This document shows, one piece after another, positions 16,579 to 25,365 of a stretch of DNA of 64,000 bases. Position 1 is the first letter of the stretch. Each line of letters opens with the position of its first letter. The stretch comes from Martinezella rhizogenes. GTDB taxonomy: Bacteria; Pseudomonadota; Alphaproteobacteria; Rhizobiales; Rhizobiaceae. A model generated the notes under the pieces. The model searched no databases, was not told the DNA's origin, and saw only the letters and a program-made list of their open reading frames with translations. The position numbers and the translations under genes are program-made. The stretch lies in NCBI GenBank assembly GCA_013322215.1, contig JAAMEZ010000006.1, forward strand, positions 682,001 through 746,000, written 5' to 3'.

Positions 16579-17796
16579 TCAGATGTTGAATTGCAATCGG
16601 CCGGCTTCGAGGCCATCAAGGCTGAAAATCTCGGAATAGACCGACCGACCGGAGCGCCACCGGTTGAAGCTGTGATAGGCATCCTTGGCGACGGGAGAGC
16701 GCATGGAGGTGACAATCACGCCGCCCTCCTCTATCGTGCGCTCGTGGTGGATGTGACCAGTGTAGACCCGTCGATAGGTTGAGGCTGCCCAATCATCGGG
16801 GCGGTCAACGGCCATGAGCAACGGTAGATCCTTCATCTTGGCTTTGTCGCCATGAGAGCCACCGAGGAAGACCTTGCCGCGCCGAAACCACCAGTTATAG
16901 CTCTGGTCGTCATCAATAGTGACATGCTCGCTATGGCGGAAGACGCGACCCAGAGCTAGTGCTAGGGCTACCGAGGAGACCGGATCGTGGTTGCCAGGTA
17001 GAATACGCACCGTGACCTTGGAATGGCGCTCTGCAACCAGCTCAATCGTCTCTTCGACCATATCGCAGGCGGTAGCCAACACCTTCGGATAGCGACTGTC
17101 AGTGTCGACAGGATGCCGTGACTTTGGAGTGACAGGTTCGTATCCATCGAAGTGCAGCATATCGCCAATGCCAAGAACGACGGCTTCTTCGGCTGGTGGC
17201 GTGGCCTCGATAATAGCCCGCATCTTCGACATGATCGTATCGCGAGCGATTTTGAGGTCGTAGTTCTCGCCCGTTTCCTTGGCCCAGGCCATAAGACCTA
17301 TATGCCAGTCGATCATGGGATATACGGCCAACATATCCGAGCGAGACGTTGCGGGCTGCTGAATTGGTCGCGCCCTAGCCTCAAGCTGGGAAAAGGTTTC
17401 TTTCAAGATCGAGGCTATGCCCTCGAAGGAAAGATCGCCCTCTTTCGTTTTTATCCATTTGCCAATGATCCGGCCTTCGGGATCGACGAAGGCGGATTCT
17501 CCTGAAATGCGATGGCCGGGAAGCGCCTCAAAAACTTCTCCGCGCTGCTGCTTTTGCTCGACGGTCGTACCCCTGGGCCCGACATTTACGCGGGTCACCT
17601 CGAAGCCATCCATGACCTTGGCGCCAGAGGCCGCCACAGGGGTTTGCAGCCCTCGCCTCGCAGCTTCCGTTAGCCGTCTCTTAATCCAGTGCCATTGATG
17701 GCCTGTCGCGATATAAGCATCCTGAATGGTGGAGTATCGAGTCATAAGCTCGACGGCATAAAGGCAGTCTTCGTCTGTCAATGGAGGTTGTGGCAT
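16579..17796 (-). CDS. Phage metallophosphoesterase with N-terminal HTH
   Basis: 405 residues. An N-terminal helical part (about 1-50) resembles a small helix-turn-helix. The phosphoesterase core follows with DWHIG, GDMLHFDGY, PGNHDP, GSHGDK and GHIHHERT, so all metal ligands appear present. Tailed phages of alphaproteobacteria and others often carry such proteins; the substrate may be DNA ends or nucleotides, but this is not established here. It reads leftward after the lysis genes. Confidence 0.8.
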   Translation of the reverse strand: MPQPPLTDEDCLYAVELMTRYSTIQDAYIATGHQWHWIKRRLTEAARRGLQTPVAASGAKVMDGFEVTRVNVGPRGTTVEQKQQRGEVFEALPGHRISGESAFVDPEGRIIGKWIKTKEGDLSFEGIASILKETFSQLEARARPIQQPATSRSDMLAVYPMIDWHIGLMAWAKETGENYDLKIARDTIMSKMRAIIEATPPAEEAVVLGIGDMLHFDGYEPVTPKSRHPVDTDSRYPKVLATACDMVEETIELVAERHSKVTVRILPGNHDPVSSVALALALGRVFRHSEHVTIDDDQSYNWWFRRGKVFLGGSHGDKAKMKDLPLLMAVDRPDDWAASTYRRVYTGHIHHERTIEEGGVIVTSMRSPVAKDAYHSFNRWRSGRSVYSEIFSLDGLEAGRLQFNI

Positions 17797-17802
17797 AAGC
17801 CG

Positions 17803-18177
17803 TCACTCCGATGAACCACGGGAACGGCGGGATGCCGGCAGAGACTGGAAAAGGATATCGATCCGCTTGCCTAGCGTGTTTCCAAGCGCCTCAATTCCCT
17901 GAGCGCAACGGTTTATGGCAAACATCAATTGCTCGGTCTGCTTTTCCATACCGGCTTGGGTGACATAGGTCTGAGCACTGTGCAGTTTGTGCTCCGCCAA
18001 TGAGGCGATGGCCTCATCAAGCTTATCCTCAGTGTCGGATAGCTTCTCATTCATATCCTCCTTCACCTGCTCGATCAGCGACCAGATTTTCCAGAAGGCT
18101 CCGAATGTGAGGCCAAGAATTCCAACTATCCCGGCAATCAGCCAGGTCAAAACTTCCCAAGTCACCGCCCCGGTCAT
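17803..18177 (-). CDS. Membrane-anchored coiled-coil protein, lysis-region
   Basis: 124 residues: one membrane helix (about 8-30, WLIAGIVGILGLTFGAFW) then a long charged coiled coil to about residue 75. Topology resembles inner-membrane spanins (Rz) or holin accessory proteins, but no specific family is recognised. The start may be further in. It lies between holin-like and phosphoesterase genes in the lysis segment. Confidence 0.65.
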   Translation of the reverse strand: MTGAVTWEVLTWLIAGIVGILGLTFGAFWKIWSLIEQVKEDMNEKLSDTEDKLDEAIASLAEHKLHSAQTYVTQAGMEKQTEQLMFAINRCAQGIEALGNTLGKRIDILFQSLPASRRSRGSSE

Positions 18178-18213
18178 GCGCCGCGCCCTTAAAATGTATG
18201 ATTGAAAAGCCCG

Positions 18214-18303
18214 TCAGGGCACGCTTAACCACGCCAAGAGCAGAAGGGCTCCCAGCGTGGCTATGAAGATGATGGCTCCGAGAAGCTGAAGGCGTGCGAT
18301 CAC
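18214..18303 (-). CDS. 29-residue membrane peptide (GTG start)
   Basis: VIARLQLLGAIIFIATLGAL and a further hydrophobic run make one transmembrane helix. GTG overlaps the stop of the holin-like gene (GTGA), as at most real junctions in this prophage. It could be a lysis regulator or a small holin. Its stop lies in a GCCC-TGAC-GGGC hairpin followed by TTTT. Confidence 0.45.
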   Translation of the reverse strand: MIARLQLLGAIIFIATLGALLLLAWLSVP

Positions 18304-18665
18304 GAGCCGAGCGGCTTCTTCGCTTTAAATCGCCCGTAGAGAGCATAGAGGCTCGCTGCAATCGGAAGCGCAGCCATGATAGCATCCGTCACCTGCCCCT
18401 GCAGAGCGGCTGGAAAGTCAACATGGAAGTAGTTAAGCACGACGCCTGCGATAGCGACCGTGGAACCCCAGAACACGCGGGACTGATAAAAGGGTTCGTT
18501 GTTGGTCGAATTCAGGACGGTAGCCGCCATGGATTCTGCGATCGGAGCAAGGGCACCAATCAAGGCCGGGATAGATGATTCCTCTGCCTTGACATTGGGA
18601 TCGGCAACAGTGGCGGCTACGGCAGCCGCCATCTGTGATTTGATCTGGGTTTGGATGTCAGCCAT
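18300..18665 (-). CDS. Holin-like two-span membrane protein
   Basis: 121 residues from the ATG preceded by AAAGGA; a longer frame opens at 18752. A charged, Ala-rich N-terminus (1-50) precedes two hydrophobic helices, VFWGSTVAIAGVVLNYFHV and IMAALPIAASLYALYG, and a basic tail (FKAKKPLGS). That pattern, and a place next to endolysin genes, suggests a holin that would permeabilise the inner membrane. No exact family recognised. Confidence 0.6.
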   Translation of the reverse strand: MADIQTQIKSQMAAAVAATVADPNVKAEESSIPALIGALAPIAESMAATVLNSTNNEPFYQSRVFWGSTVAIAGVVLNYFHVDFPAALQGQVTDAIMAALPIAASLYALYGRFKAKKPLGS

Positions 18666-18690
18666 TTTCAGGGCTTCCTTTGCTGGAGCT

Positions 18691-19005
18691 TCAACTGGCA
18701 GAAGCGGCGGGAGCCGGCTCGGGATGATTGGCGAGATAAGCCGAGAGGGCATCCTCGAATGCCTTGTCGATTACGGCCTCCTGAGCTTGGAGCTGGGAAA
18801 GCTGATCGGGCGTGACGGCCGAATTCTGTTTCAGCAGGCCGATGATGTTTTTCACGATCGGCAGGAGATTGGTGTATTCCTGAACCAGAGTCGGAATAAG
18901 CTGTTCAAGCCATATGACGACGCTGTTGATCGTCTTGGAATTGGTCATCTGCGGGATGACGGAAAGCAGCATCGTGAGAAGAGATGCGATGAGCTGAATG
19001 TTCAT
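18691..19005 (-). CDS. Hypothetical hydrophobic-helix protein of lysis region
   Basis: 104 residues; amphipathic/hydrophobic helices over about 1-60 and a charged C-terminus ending in a Pro/Ala-rich tail. Could be a peripheral or membrane-associated phage protein. Twelve bases separate it from the lipoprotein gene. Not recognised. Confidence 0.6.
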   Translation of the reverse strand: MNIQLIASLLTMLLSVIPQMTNSKTINSVVIWLEQLIPTLVQEYTNLLPIVKNIIGLLKQNSAVTPDQLSQLQAQEAVIDKAFEDALSAYLANHPEPAPAASAS

Positions 19006-19017
19006 CGTGGGCTCCTG

Positions 19018-19404
19018 TTACTTCGAGGAAATGTTATTCTGAGCGAGGATTTCCTGCAGCGTGCCGACGGCGGTCGATACAGCGCTTGTCAGCGTTGCGG
19101 GGCCAAAGGTGGCGTTCGGGTTGTCATGAATGAACTTCAGCGCGGCATCGCGAGCCGTACGAGCCTTGCGAACGGCCGGCACGATTTTGTTTTTGATGAG
19201 CGCATCATCGCAGCCCTTCGGAGCCGGGTTCGGCGTGCACATGACGATGTAGCTGGTCGCCGTGGTCTCGGCCGCATCAACGCCGTTCGCCGCGACGAGG
19301 ATGGCGCTGTACGGCACTTCGGTACTGGAAAGCTTCTGCAGGGCCGCACAAGAGCCGAGCGGGATCATCATGGCGGCTACTGCCACCAAGGCTATGGTAC
19401 GCAT
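19018..19404 (-). CDS. Predicted lipoprotein, possible outer spanin
   Basis: 128 residues with a signal peptide and lipobox ending LGSC (Cys19), so it would be lipidated and periplasmic. The mature part contains a second Cys pair (MCTPNPAPKGC) that could form a disulfide. Lipoproteins beside endolysin genes are often outer spanins, but this one is longer than usual and lacks a clear coiled coil. Confidence 0.65.
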   Translation of the reverse strand: MRTIALVAVAAMMIPLGSCAALQKLSSTEVPYSAILVAANGVDAAETTATSYIVMCTPNPAPKGCDDALIKNKIVPAVRKARTARDAALKFIHDNPNATFGPATLTSAVSTAVGTLQEILAQNNISSK

Positions 19405-19431
19405 GGGAGTGTCCTTTGATGTTGAGGGGGC

Positions 19432-19950
19432 TTATGCCGCCCAAGCTTTGCCAGTGGCTCGAACCTGAGCGACGCGGCTTCCCCATCCCTTACCGAAATG
19501 AGGCCAAGTCTTGAGCGATTGGAGGAACTTCAGGCGCTGGTCACAAATGCTATCGATCAGCGCGTCTTTGTTAGGATAGGCGGTGAGCGCGGCAAGCGTC
19601 TTCGGGCCCACGACGCCATCGTCATCGACGCCAAGAGCTCGCTGTAGCCACTTGGCGGACTGGCTGACACCAGAGTTCACATTGCCGTCGAAAACGACGT
19701 AGGAGACGCCTGCGGGCATCTGATCGCACTTCCCGGCTAGCCAATAACTATTCCGATAGATATCCGAGACCTCGGCATCCGTGATGAACTTCACCGACCT
19801 CACGCCGAGCTTCTTGGACCAGCGGTATTTGTCGTACTCGGACTGGATGATGCCCTTGTTGGTGGCGCCACCTGGATCCTGAGGATCGTTCGAGAATCCG
19901 CCCTCACTGACGAGCACTTTCGCCAGGGCCTGGGGAAACAGGTCTGTCAT
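19432..19950 (-). CDS. Endolysin, GH108-type muramidase with peptidoglycan-binding end
   Basis: 172 residues. The N-terminal domain has SEGGFSNDPQDPGGATNKGI, the catalytic Glu motif of glycosyl hydrolase 108 (Glu16). The C-terminal part has the GVDDDGVVGPKTLAAL repeat of the family's binding domain. It cuts the glycan strands of peptidoglycan at lysis. ATG chosen because GGAG lies six bases upstream; a TTG four codons earlier is open. An intrinsic terminator separates it from the tailspike gene. Confidence 0.88.
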   Translation of the reverse strand: MTDLFPQALAKVLVSEGGFSNDPQDPGGATNKGIIQSEYDKYRWSKKLGVRSVKFITDAEVSDIYRNSYWLAGKCDQMPAGVSYVVFDGNVNSGVSQSAKWLQRALGVDDDGVVGPKTLAALTAYPNKDALIDSICDQRLKFLQSLKTWPHFGKGWGSRVAQVRATGKAWAA

Positions 19951-19960
19951 GATTTTCTCC

Positions 19961-19987
19961 AAAAGGAAAAGGGCGCCGAAGCGCCCT
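19961..19987 (-). terminator. Intrinsic terminator downstream of tailspike
   Basis: On the leftward strand GGGCGC-TTCG-GCGCCC (plus one flanking A-T pair) is followed by TTTTCCTTTT. A stable UUCG-loop hairpin with a T tract between the tail fibre block and the endolysin. Confidence 0.85.
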
Positions 19988-20153
19988 CTTTGAGGAATAG
20001 TTGATTTTTCGTCTCAGTAAAAATCAGGCCGCATGAGGCGACCCTTGTTTCTGTTTTTAAGGGTATCGAAGCATAAGTGGCCTATTCATCCAGGCTTTAT
20101 CTTTCCCACCTTCGCAGATAGAGATTATCTCGACAAATTGGCTGTGATAATAT
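19988..20153. other. Short spacer between tailspike and terminator
   Basis: AT-rich, no convincing frame or site beyond the terminator at its left end. Confidence 0.5.
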
Positions 20154-21770
20154 TCAAAGTCGCTCAATTACAACCCGGATTTTAAAGGCAGGAGTCCCCG
20201 TTACGCTATTGAATGCTACACGCCACTTTATGATTTCATTGGAGGCATAGGCTCCCAATGTTATACATTCACAGGTGAAAGCATCGGCAAGAACACCACC
20301 TGTAGCTGGTAGCGTAGCCGATCCCTGTTCGAAGCCCACGTTCTGCCCATCATTGTAGTTCACGTAAAATTGAAGCGTACCGCCGGTACCTGCTGAGGTG
20401 ATCGTCAGATAATAGCTTATCCGGAACATGCCGGTCTGGCGAACCTGATAGGCGCTCTGTAAGCCAATGGCAGCCGTCTGGCCTGTGAGTTGTACGTTGT
20501 AAATTTCCTGCGGCAATGCAGTGTAGAGGTTGGGTATGTTGCGCGGATAATTCCCGCCATTGGTGTCTATTGACCCAAACCATTCATTTGGCCGCGCCAG
20601 ACTGCCAGGAATTCCAATGTTTGATACTGATGATCCACCAAGGTCCACGCCCCAGAACATGTTTGAAGCTGGCCATGCACCGCCTGTCGTGAGGCCATAA
20701 TCGAATACGATAGCGTTCTTGGGGGCAAATCCTATGAAGTGAAGCGTGTGGAATTGGTTACTGTCACTTGGGCCTAAGTAGATTCCTTGAGCGCTGCCAT
20801 TCCCATTCGCATCAATAACCACATTTTGAAAGCAATTGTAATCGGTATTTGTCCCCTTCGCATCCATACCTCTACCGGAGAGAATAATACCTCTAGCAAC
20901 GCCGCTTGAATTACATGTAATGGCAATGTTCGTCCACCAATTATGCAGACTGTCGCAATTCGTCACAGTGCCGAAAACAGAAAGAGTCGCTGAATTAATT
21001 GCGGTTCCCGTGGCTCCAACGAGAACAAGATTCCTTGAATCGCCAAACTGGCCGGATGAGACATTGATATTGATGTTTGCAACGCCACCACCAGACATAT
21101 ATAGATTCTGGATGCCCCATCCCTGCAACGGACCATTGATATCGATTTGATGGCAGCTCTTAGATCCGGTATAAATCAGCGCGGTCGGCGGCTGATAATT
21201 CAGCCCCCCAAACCATGTCGCTGGTAAAGGGGGTTGTCCCGCTCCGATAAGTACCATTCCATTCCTGGTGGAAATTGAATCACTATTTCCATCACCAAAA
21301 TTAATTACCCCAGTATGGGTATGAATGCCGATATCAAGCAAAACCTTACCACCCGTTGCCGGGAGATTAGCAAGCGCCTGATTGATTGGTAATGTATTGT
21401 CGGTAATTCCAGCATCACCTTTCGCGCCGAACCATTTTGCCCAAATTATACTGGCATTGTAACGCCGAACCCATGCGCCTTCTGATGCATCCACATTATC
21501 GGACTCAAAATAAATCCCTTGGAGTGGATCTGCCGCGATTTGAGCTGAGAAGTCTCCTGTTTCCCAAAATATTGGCCCTTCACGGCCGCTTTCTGTAAGA
21601 AATGCATATTGATCTTTGGTGATGTCCAGTGCGGTAAGCGCTGATCGTGTGGCAACAATAATGGCAACAGATAATGCCGCCCGAATATCGGCATAAGTTT
21701 CATCTTGCAGGGCAGCAAGACCCGCCGTTCCCAATGTAATATTGGAAAGTGTGGTAAGATTGTCACTCAT
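20154..21770 (-). CDS. Tailspike / receptor-binding protein, beta-helix type
   Basis: 538 residues, lower GC than its neighbours. N-terminal 130 residues look like a capsid- or baseplate-attachment domain (ending WAKWFGAKGDAGITDNTLPI, the common start of phage pectate-lyase-like helices). Residues about 130-400 show Asn/Gly-rich repeats of a right-handed beta-helix. The C-terminal part is beta-rich and could trimerise. It would bind or cleave a surface polysaccharide. The low GC and place at the end of the tail block suggest recent exchange for host-range change. Confidence 0.8.
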   Translation of the reverse strand: MSDNLTTLSNITLGTAGLAALQDETYADIRAALSVAIIVATRSALTALDITKDQYAFLTESGREGPIFWETGDFSAQIAADPLQGIYFESDNVDASEGAWVRRYNASIIWAKWFGAKGDAGITDNTLPINQALANLPATGGKVLLDIGIHTHTGVINFGDGNSDSISTRNGMVLIGAGQPPLPATWFGGLNYQPPTALIYTGSKSCHQIDINGPLQGWGIQNLYMSGGGVANININVSSGQFGDSRNLVLVGATGTAINSATLSVFGTVTNCDSLHNWWTNIAITCNSSGVARGIILSGRGMDAKGTNTDYNCFQNVVIDANGNGSAQGIYLGPSDSNQFHTLHFIGFAPKNAIVFDYGLTTGGAWPASNMFWGVDLGGSSVSNIGIPGSLARPNEWFGSIDTNGGNYPRNIPNLYTALPQEIYNVQLTGQTAAIGLQSAYQVRQTGMFRISYYLTITSAGTGGTLQFYVNYNDGQNVGFEQGSATLPATGGVLADAFTCECITLGAYASNEIIKWRVAFNSVTGTPAFKIRVVIERL

Positions 21771-21863
21771 CTCAGATTGAGGACCTGATTGGAAGGCGTT
21801 GTAGGTAAAGATTGAAAACTGGCCTCACTTGACGATGCCTCTTTCGCAATGCTCATATATGTT

Positions 21864-22607
21864 ATGGCAAAATTTTATATGTCCTACTCAACTGCGAATG
21901 ATGATCCCAACTATCGGCTTGATCTCATTCATCTTGCTAATATGCGTCGGTACGATCCGGGCGTTACCTGCGTTCAATTATTTATCGCAACCAGTATGGT
22001 CGGAGATGGCCCAGCTTTACATGATCCTCACGAAGGCGGCCTTATCGTGAAGCGAAATACATCGCTGAAATCAAATGTGGGACGCGATTTTAGCAGTTGT
22101 GCCTTAAATCTTCGCTTGATCGCTGAAGAGGCCAGTCCAGATGACTACATCCTCTTCACAAATAGGAGTGGCTATGGGCCCACAATGGACGGATGGTATT
22201 CAAAATATATTGAACAATATCACCGTCATCCCAACGTCCAGCTGTGCGGTACCAGTATCAATTTTCTTGGTCACCCAGACTTGCCGCATCCAAATACGAC
22301 TCATGTTCAAACATATGCGTTCATGGGCAAGATGCGAGACTTTGCCGAATTCGTTGAGCAATTCCCCGGAGAACGGGAAACTGAACGTCTTCAAGTGATT
22401 CAAGAGGGAGAAATCGGTCTCAGTAGGCGCATCATGGAGCGGGGCGGCGCTATCACGAGTCTTGCATGGCCCGAAGTTGCTTTCACAAAATCGATGCCAA
22501 ATTCACCGGCGCACCCCTTTAAAGATATCAAAGGAGATCTTTCTGGGCTGCCTTTCCTTTATCGAATGAAGGAATATGAAAACATATATGGGCATCCAGA
22601 TATTTAA
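21864..22607 (+). CDS. RgpF-like (rhamnan synthesis F) glycan protein, rightward moron
   Basis: 247 residues from MAKFYMSYS; an ATG at 21849 is also possible and no strong ribosome site decides. The sequence follows the pattern of rhamnan-synthesis F-like proteins: SNVGRDFSSCALNLRLI, DDYILFTNRSGYGPT and later THVQTYAFMGKMRDF. Such proteins act in cell-surface polysaccharide assembly. It is the only gene in this block on the plus strand, wedged between tailspike and fibre genes. It may change host surface glycans after lysogeny. Similarity is by motif only, so the call is tentative. Confidence 0.55.
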   Translation: MAKFYMSYSTANDDPNYRLDLIHLANMRRYDPGVTCVQLFIATSMVGDGPALHDPHEGGLIVKRNTSLKSNVGRDFSSCALNLRLIAEEASPDDYILFTNRSGYGPTMDGWYSKYIEQYHRHPNVQLCGTSINFLGHPDLPHPNTTHVQTYAFMGKMRDFAEFVEQFPGERETERLQVIQEGEIGLSRRIMERGGAITSLAWPEVAFTKSMPNSPAHPFKDIKGDLSGLPFLYRMKEYENIYGHPDI

Positions 22608-22619
22608 GAAGACAAACGC

Positions 22620-23648
22620 CTACCATCTCACGATGCATAGACCGGCCGCTCCGGCGCCTCCGGCATAATTCGCCCCGGTGCCAGCACCGCCACCACCACC
22701 ACCAGGGAACACACCATCAATACCGAAAGAACCAGTGTTGATAGTAGTGGCTGGGCCCGCTCCCATTGCACCAGACCCACCAGGTCCGCCTGTATTCACA
22801 TTACCTTCTGTAGTCGTACCGGAACCGCCTCCGGCGCCACCTGAAAGATTAATATCGCCACCGGTTGCCACACCGCCAGCCCCAACTAAGCGACTTGCCC
22901 AAGTGACACTTCCGCCTTGCCCTCCACCTCCGCCAGTGATGGATAATATCGAGCCAAATGAACTAACCCCGCCATTGCCGCCGTTTCCACCACTGGCAGC
23001 GCCCGCCGTCCCTCCGCTACCGATCGTTACCGTATAAGTGGTTCCAGGCGTCGTCGTAATAATTTTCTCAGCATAACCGCACCCGCCTCCGCCATATCCG
23101 GGCTTTCCAGATGCCGGTACGCCAACGATCGACCCGCCGCCCCCGCCGCCTGTACCCCATAGCCGAGCTTGAAATTGATATACTCCGGCTGGAGCTGTGA
23201 ATGTTCCAGAGGCAACAAAAACTTGTTGACCTCGAATGGTAGAGTACGCCGTCCAGTTTGAGCCGCCGCTTTCTGGATTCGTCGTATTATTGTCGACTGC
23301 ATTAATCCAGAATAGGCCAATTGTCGTGGCACTCTTGAGAACACAGCCCGCCGGATAGCCGCCGATTGCCGTGGCGAACGTCGCATCATAAGCGAACATG
23401 CCTCCAGCATTCAGCCATTGAAGATTGGCTGTCGTCTGATTGAGAATGCCGTTCATATCCTGCCCAAAGGGCGGCACACCACCAGAACCGACAGGCAGGA
23501 AGTTGAGCGGAGGAAACCCATCCGTCAGAGATGCAGCTCCATTCTGGATGCCGATCTGCGAGGCGACAGGAATTGGTCGAATGTAGGACGAACTGGCGCC
23601 ATTGGCCCATGGAAGCTGGAATTTCGATGGGGTGCCGGAAGACTGCAT
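22620..23648 (-). CDS. Glycine-rich tail fibre
   Basis: 342 residues. The N-terminal 110 residues, with PPFGQDMNGILNQTTANLQW, are typical of fibre proteins with a tail-attachment part. Residues about 165-342 are Gly-rich with repeated GGGGG loops flanking short strands, as in polyglycine-sandwich adhesins. It ends AAGLCIVRW, typical for such fibre tips. Faces the rightward RgpF-like gene at its 3' end; they are only 12 bases apart. Confidence 0.75.
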   Translation of the reverse strand: MQSSGTPSKFQLPWANGASSSYIRPIPVASQIGIQNGAASLTDGFPPLNFLPVGSGGVPPFGQDMNGILNQTTANLQWLNAGGMFAYDATFATAIGGYPAGCVLKSATTIGLFWINAVDNNTTNPESGGSNWTAYSTIRGQQVFVASGTFTAPAGVYQFQARLWGTGGGGGGSIVGVPASGKPGYGGGGCGYAEKIITTTPGTTYTVTIGSGGTAGAASGGNGGNGGVSSFGSILSITGGGGGQGGSVTWASRLVGAGGVATGGDINLSGGAGGGSGTTTEGNVNTGGPGGSGAMGAGPATTINTGSFGIDGVFPGGGGGGAGTGANYAGGAGAAGLCIVRW

Positions 23649-23660
23649 TGGATGTCCTCA

Positions 23661-23691
23661 AAACAAAAAAGCGCCCCGGTTGGAGCGCTTT
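23661..23691 (-). terminator. Intrinsic terminator upstream of the Gly-rich fibre
   Basis: On the leftward strand AAAGCGC ... GCGCTTT forms a 7-bp stem, extended by a T-G and two C-G pairs around a short AACC loop, followed by TTTTTTG. It lies between the S74 fibre and the Gly-rich fibre. Confidence 0.8.
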
Positions 23692-23718
23692 GCGAGAAGG
23701 ATTTAGTGTTGTTGCGGG

Positions 23719-25356
23719 CTAAGAAGCCTTGCCCGCTTCGAGAGTGGCAACTCGTTGGGTCAGGTTCTGAATGACCGAGACCATGTTGGCGATCACCTCG
23801 GCGGTGGAGGCCTGCATGGTCTGATAGACAGGCTTCCCATCCGCATCGATCGCGTTCGGTTCACCTGTGACCGAAGTTGGTGAAACAGCCTGGAATTCGT
23901 CTGCAACGAAGCCAGTCATCGGCTCGCCGTCCATGACATAAGTCCGAGGCTTCAGGGCGGTTATGAACGTCAATGCCGCCGCAACATCCAAATCCTGAAT
24001 GTCGGTCTTCAGGCGCCGGTCAGACGATGTATTGTAGGTGGTTGCGGATGCCGTGACAGAAATGGAACCGACTACAGTGCCGTTGGTATAGAACCCAGCG
24101 ATTGTAGCAGCGGCCGGCACGCCGAGGTGCAGAGGGGACGACGATCCATATGCGGAGATAAGCCCCGCTGTGTTCGCCAAGACGCCGACAACCTTATTGA
24201 CGGCAGGATCCGCATTGGCGGTCCCAACATTCACGCTTCCAGAAAAGGTTGCGCCCGCAAGGGGAGCAAGAAGGGACGTGGCCGCATCAGAATAAGCCGT
24301 CGTGGCTATCTGGGTTGAATTATTCCCTGGCGATGCCGTTGGCGCGGTCGGAGTTCCTGTTAGCGCTGGCGAGGCGGATAGAACATTGTTGCCAGTTCCA
24401 GTATTCGTGACGCTAACCAAGTTCTTGCTGGCATCGGTTGCTACTGCGCTAGAAGCTGTCAATCCCGATAGATTGAGCGACGTTCCGCTAGCGGCGCCGA
24501 TAGTTGGTGTGACCAGCGTTGGAGAAGTGGCTAGGACATTATTTCCCGTGCCTGTATTCGCGATGCTGACAAGATTTTTACTTGCATCGGTTGCGACGGC
24601 ACTGGATGCCGTGAGACCGCTGAGTTGCAAGCTTGTCCCGGTCGCTGCGCCCAAGGCCGGAGTAACCAGTGTGGGGCTAGTTGCGAGCACGTTGTTCCCG
24701 GTGCCCGTGTTGGTTACGCTCACAAGGTTCTTGCTGGCATCGGTAGCCAAGGCCGAAGAAGCCGTTAGCCCAGATAGGCTCAGCGATGTTCCAGATGCAG
24801 CTCCAATATTGGGCGTTGTGAATGTTGGAGATGTTGTAAGGGCAACATTCCCAGTTCCGGAGACCGCCGTGATTGCCGTCCCATTAATTTTTAGGGAATT
24901 TCCTGTCCCTGCGGTATCAAACGTCTTGTTGGTAAGAGTATCGGTTGTCGCCTTGCCAACAAGCGTATCGGTCGCAGCCGGAATGGTGATGGTGCCGGAA
25001 GCTACGGCTTGGGCTTGAATCGTTGTGGAGCCCGAGGTGGACCCATTCAATGTCAGGGTTGTAAAGGCTGGAGTAGAATTCGACAGATTTACCGCAACGC
25101 CATTGATCTGTGCGAAAATGCCCGTAGATGTGACCCATAAATCTCCATTGTTGGGAGATAGGGGCGCAACGCCCGGTGCGAGATTGATCCCAGCTAACGA
25201 TGTGGAAGAAGCCAGAATGTTTAACAAACCGGTCATCGATCCGCCAGCCTGATTCAGCGGGGTATAGCCGAGATCATCCTGCTTACTAATGAAATAGCCG
25301 TTCCATTCTCCGGCGGTCGGTACCTGGCCGTAGCTCAGATTAGGGCTGCTACCCAT
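23719..25356 (-). CDS. Tail fibre with C-terminal S74 auto-cleaving chaperone
   Basis: 545 residues. Three tandem 51-residue units (from residue 196) form a repetitive shaft. The last 100 residues are an intramolecular chaperone of the peptidase S74 family: SSDRRLKTDIQDLD contains the Ser and Lys of the self-cleavage dyad, followed by the PRTYVMDGE strand and a terminal coiled coil (STAEVIANMVSVIQNLTQRV). The chaperone trimerises and folds the shaft and then cuts itself off. N-terminus SYGQVPTAGEWNGYFISKQDDLG is a common fibre start. Confidence 0.85.
   Translation of the reverse strand: MGSSPNLSYGQVPTAGEWNGYFISKQDDLGYTPLNQAGGSMTGLLNILASSTSLAGINLAPGVAPLSPNNGDLWVTSTGIFAQINGVAVNLSNSTPAFTTLTLNGSTSGSTTIQAQAVASGTITIPAATDTLVGKATTDTLTNKTFDTAGTGNSLKINGTAITAVSGTGNVALTTSPTFTTPNIGAASGTSLSLSGLTASSALATDASKNLVSVTNTGTGNNVLATSPTLVTPALGAATGTSLQLSGLTASSAVATDASKNLVSIANTGTGNNVLATSPTLVTPTIGAASGTSLNLSGLTASSAVATDASKNLVSVTNTGTGNNVLSASPALTGTPTAPTASPGNNSTQIATTAYSDAATSLLAPLAGATFSGSVNVGTANADPAVNKVVGVLANTAGLISAYGSSSPLHLGVPAAATIAGFYTNGTVVGSISVTASATTYNTSSDRRLKTDIQDLDVAAALTFITALKPRTYVMDGEPMTGFVADEFQAVSPTSVTGEPNAIDADGKPVYQTMQASTAEVIANMVSVIQNLTQRVATLEAGKAS
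24367..24771 (-). repeat. Tandem 153-bp units inside the S74 fibre gene
   Basis: Two complete and one partial copy of a 51-codon unit starting GLTASS and carrying ATDASKNLVS and NTGTGNNVL. Protein-level identity is high, while DNA copies have diverged at third positions, so duplication is not very recent. Confidence 0.85.
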
Positions 25357-25365
25357 GGTTCTTCC

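Noticed and set aside
18205..18225. Short terminator GCCC-TGAC-GGGC-TTTT
   Set aside because: Only a 4-bp stem; too weak to list as a feature by itself.
21827..21850. Possible promoter TTGACG for the RgpF-like gene
   Set aside because: No acceptable -10 at 16-18 bp spacing; left unannotated.
22678..23037. Proline-rich rightward frame
   Set aside because: Antisense of the Gly codons of the fibre gene.
24367..24771. Possible CRISPR-like repeat
   Set aside because: Units are 153 bp, in frame and protein-coding; no spacers.
24302..25018. Rightward frame with three repeated units
   Set aside because: Mirror of the tandem repeat in the S74 fibre gene.
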